Source: a virus. Taken from it: a stretch of DNA of 22,315 bases. Made by a program: the position numbers and the translations under genes. The notes under the pieces were generated by a model. That model worked only from the letters and a program-made list of their open reading frames with translations, made no database searches and was not told the origin of the DNA. The DNA lies in the IMG/VR virus record IMGVR_UViG_3300030108_001405, positions 1 to 22,315 of that record; one strand, 5' to 3'. The stretch's first letter is position 1. Every line of letters starts with the position of its first letter. This document shows, piece after piece, positions 21,634-22,315 of the stretch.

Positions 21634-22315
21634 TTACGCAAACTGAGATTGAGAAGCTAACGCTGTAAACGTAGCTGATCCAGTTTTAATAATAGTATAT
21701 GAATAAACATCTAAAGAGTTAACATTTCCACCTGTAGGTGCCGATCCTCCTTGCCATTCTGGCGTTATTGAAGAGCCGTCAATTGTTACAGCTGAATTGT
21801 AATATGCTGATGAGCCTTGTTTTACAATGTGAGCAACTGTAATTGATTCACCTGTGTCCATGATAGAATCTAAAGAGTTTGATCCATCACCTCTAATATT
21901 TAATGTCCAGTTAGCACCTGCATCAGTAGTGTAGTTTAACACCGCTTGAGTAAGTACATCGTAGTTGATTGTACCTGTAGCGGCTACAGCTGCTGTAGTA
22001 ACTTTTTCTGCAACACTTTGAATTTTACCTTGACCATTGAAAGTCGCTCTACCGATTCCTTTTGGTGTAAGGTTTAGATCAATATTAGTGTCGCCACCAG
22101 TTGCTGCCATTTCAGGTGCGTTACCAGTTGCTGCGTTTGTGAGCTGAAATTCGTTAACTGCAGATCCAGTAGTTACAAATTTAAGTTGTTCATTACCGTT
22201 TTCGTCAATGATACCTGTAGCAGTATCAATAGTAATGTTTTTACCATTTGCGTCTAGGTCTGCTGAAAGTTGTGGTGAGAAGTCAGATGATAAATCTGTA
22301 AATGCTGTATCAACA
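21634..22315 (-). CDS. Tail-fibre-like structural protein, C-terminal part
   Basis: The reading frame stays open to the right edge, so the gene begins outside the window; the internal ATG at 22110 (MAATGGDTN) is not its start. The visible 227 codons begin VDTAFTDLSSDFSPQLSADL, followed by DANGKNITIDTATGII. SPQLSADLDANG belongs to a repeat-like element common in marine phage tail-fibre proteins. LNLTPKGIGRATFNGQG follows, then a beta-rich C-terminal domain (TITQA-like strands, GANWTLNIRGDG, YTIIKTGSATFTALA). Gly, Thr, Asn and Ser dominate and there is no catalytic motif. Its stop lies 21 nt before the Gly-rich gene. It is most likely a trimeric fibre or appendage protein; the exact part is unknown. 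Confidence 0.78.
   Translation of the reverse strand, partial: VDTAFTDLSSDFSPQLSADLDANGKNITIDTATGIIDENGNEQLKFVTTGSAVNEFQLTNAATGNAPEMAATGGDTNIDLNLTPKGIGRATFNGQGKIQSVAEKVTTAAVAATGTINYDVLTQAVLNYTTDAGANWTLNIRGDGSNSLDSIMDTGESITVAHIVKQGSSAYYNSAVTIDGSSITPEWQGGSAPTGGNVNSLDVYSYTIIKTGSATFTALASQSQFA

Noticed and set aside
21634-22110. A complete gene starting at the ATG at 22110
   Set aside because: The same frame is open to the window edge and encodes fibre-type sequence upstream, so this ATG is internal.
1-22315. tRNA genes, CRISPR arrays, insertion sequences or att sites
   Set aside because: No gap exceeds 56 nt, no regular spaced repeats or transposase or integrase genes are visible, and no cloverleaf-like segment was seen.

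Overview
This window is part of an AT-rich, tightly packed tailed-phage genome. Every supportable gene lies on the minus strand, so transcription runs from position 22315 towards 1. Genes overlap by 1-23 nt or are separated by a few bases, and only four gaps exceed 20 nt. There is no integrase, tRNA, CRISPR array or replication gene. The low GC content, the MFRKGG and MADGGR-type proteins, the nozzle-like protein, the Q-rich core-like protein and the very large ejection-type protein resemble marine phages of the kind known from SAR11 (Pelagibacter) and from Mediterranean metagenomes. That host assignment is inference from composition and remembered protein style, not from a search.

Right end (20345-22315): late tail-fibre genes. 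They comprise the C-terminal part of a fibre-like protein, a glycine-rich adhesin-like protein preceded by a strong Shine-Dalgarno, and a small protein with Trp/Asp motifs. Middle (12916-20312): a 7.4 kb run without a gap larger than one base. It holds eight different 2-oxoglutarate/Fe(II) dioxygenase-like genes, a flavin-dependent halogenase homologue whose catalytic and FAD motifs are eroded, and a NodU/TobZ-type carbamoyltransferase split into two overlapping reading frames. Left of this (7222-12864): a nozzle or stabilisation-like protein, small structural-type genes (including a 54-aa gene) and two glycosyltransferases, one GT-B and one GT-A. Left end (1-7165): three structural or ejection-type proteins, a 1432-aa virion protein and the start of a further small gene.

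The unusual part is the enzyme cassette. Its gene types (several hydroxylase-like enzymes, a halogenase homologue, a carbamoyltransferase and nearby glycosyltransferases) are those of natural-product or polysaccharide tailoring. Here they sit inside a late structural operon, directly downstream of the tail-fibre genes. My working inference is that they modify a virion protein, a tail adhesin or a host surface or small-molecule target during late infection. The sequence alone does not identify the substrate.
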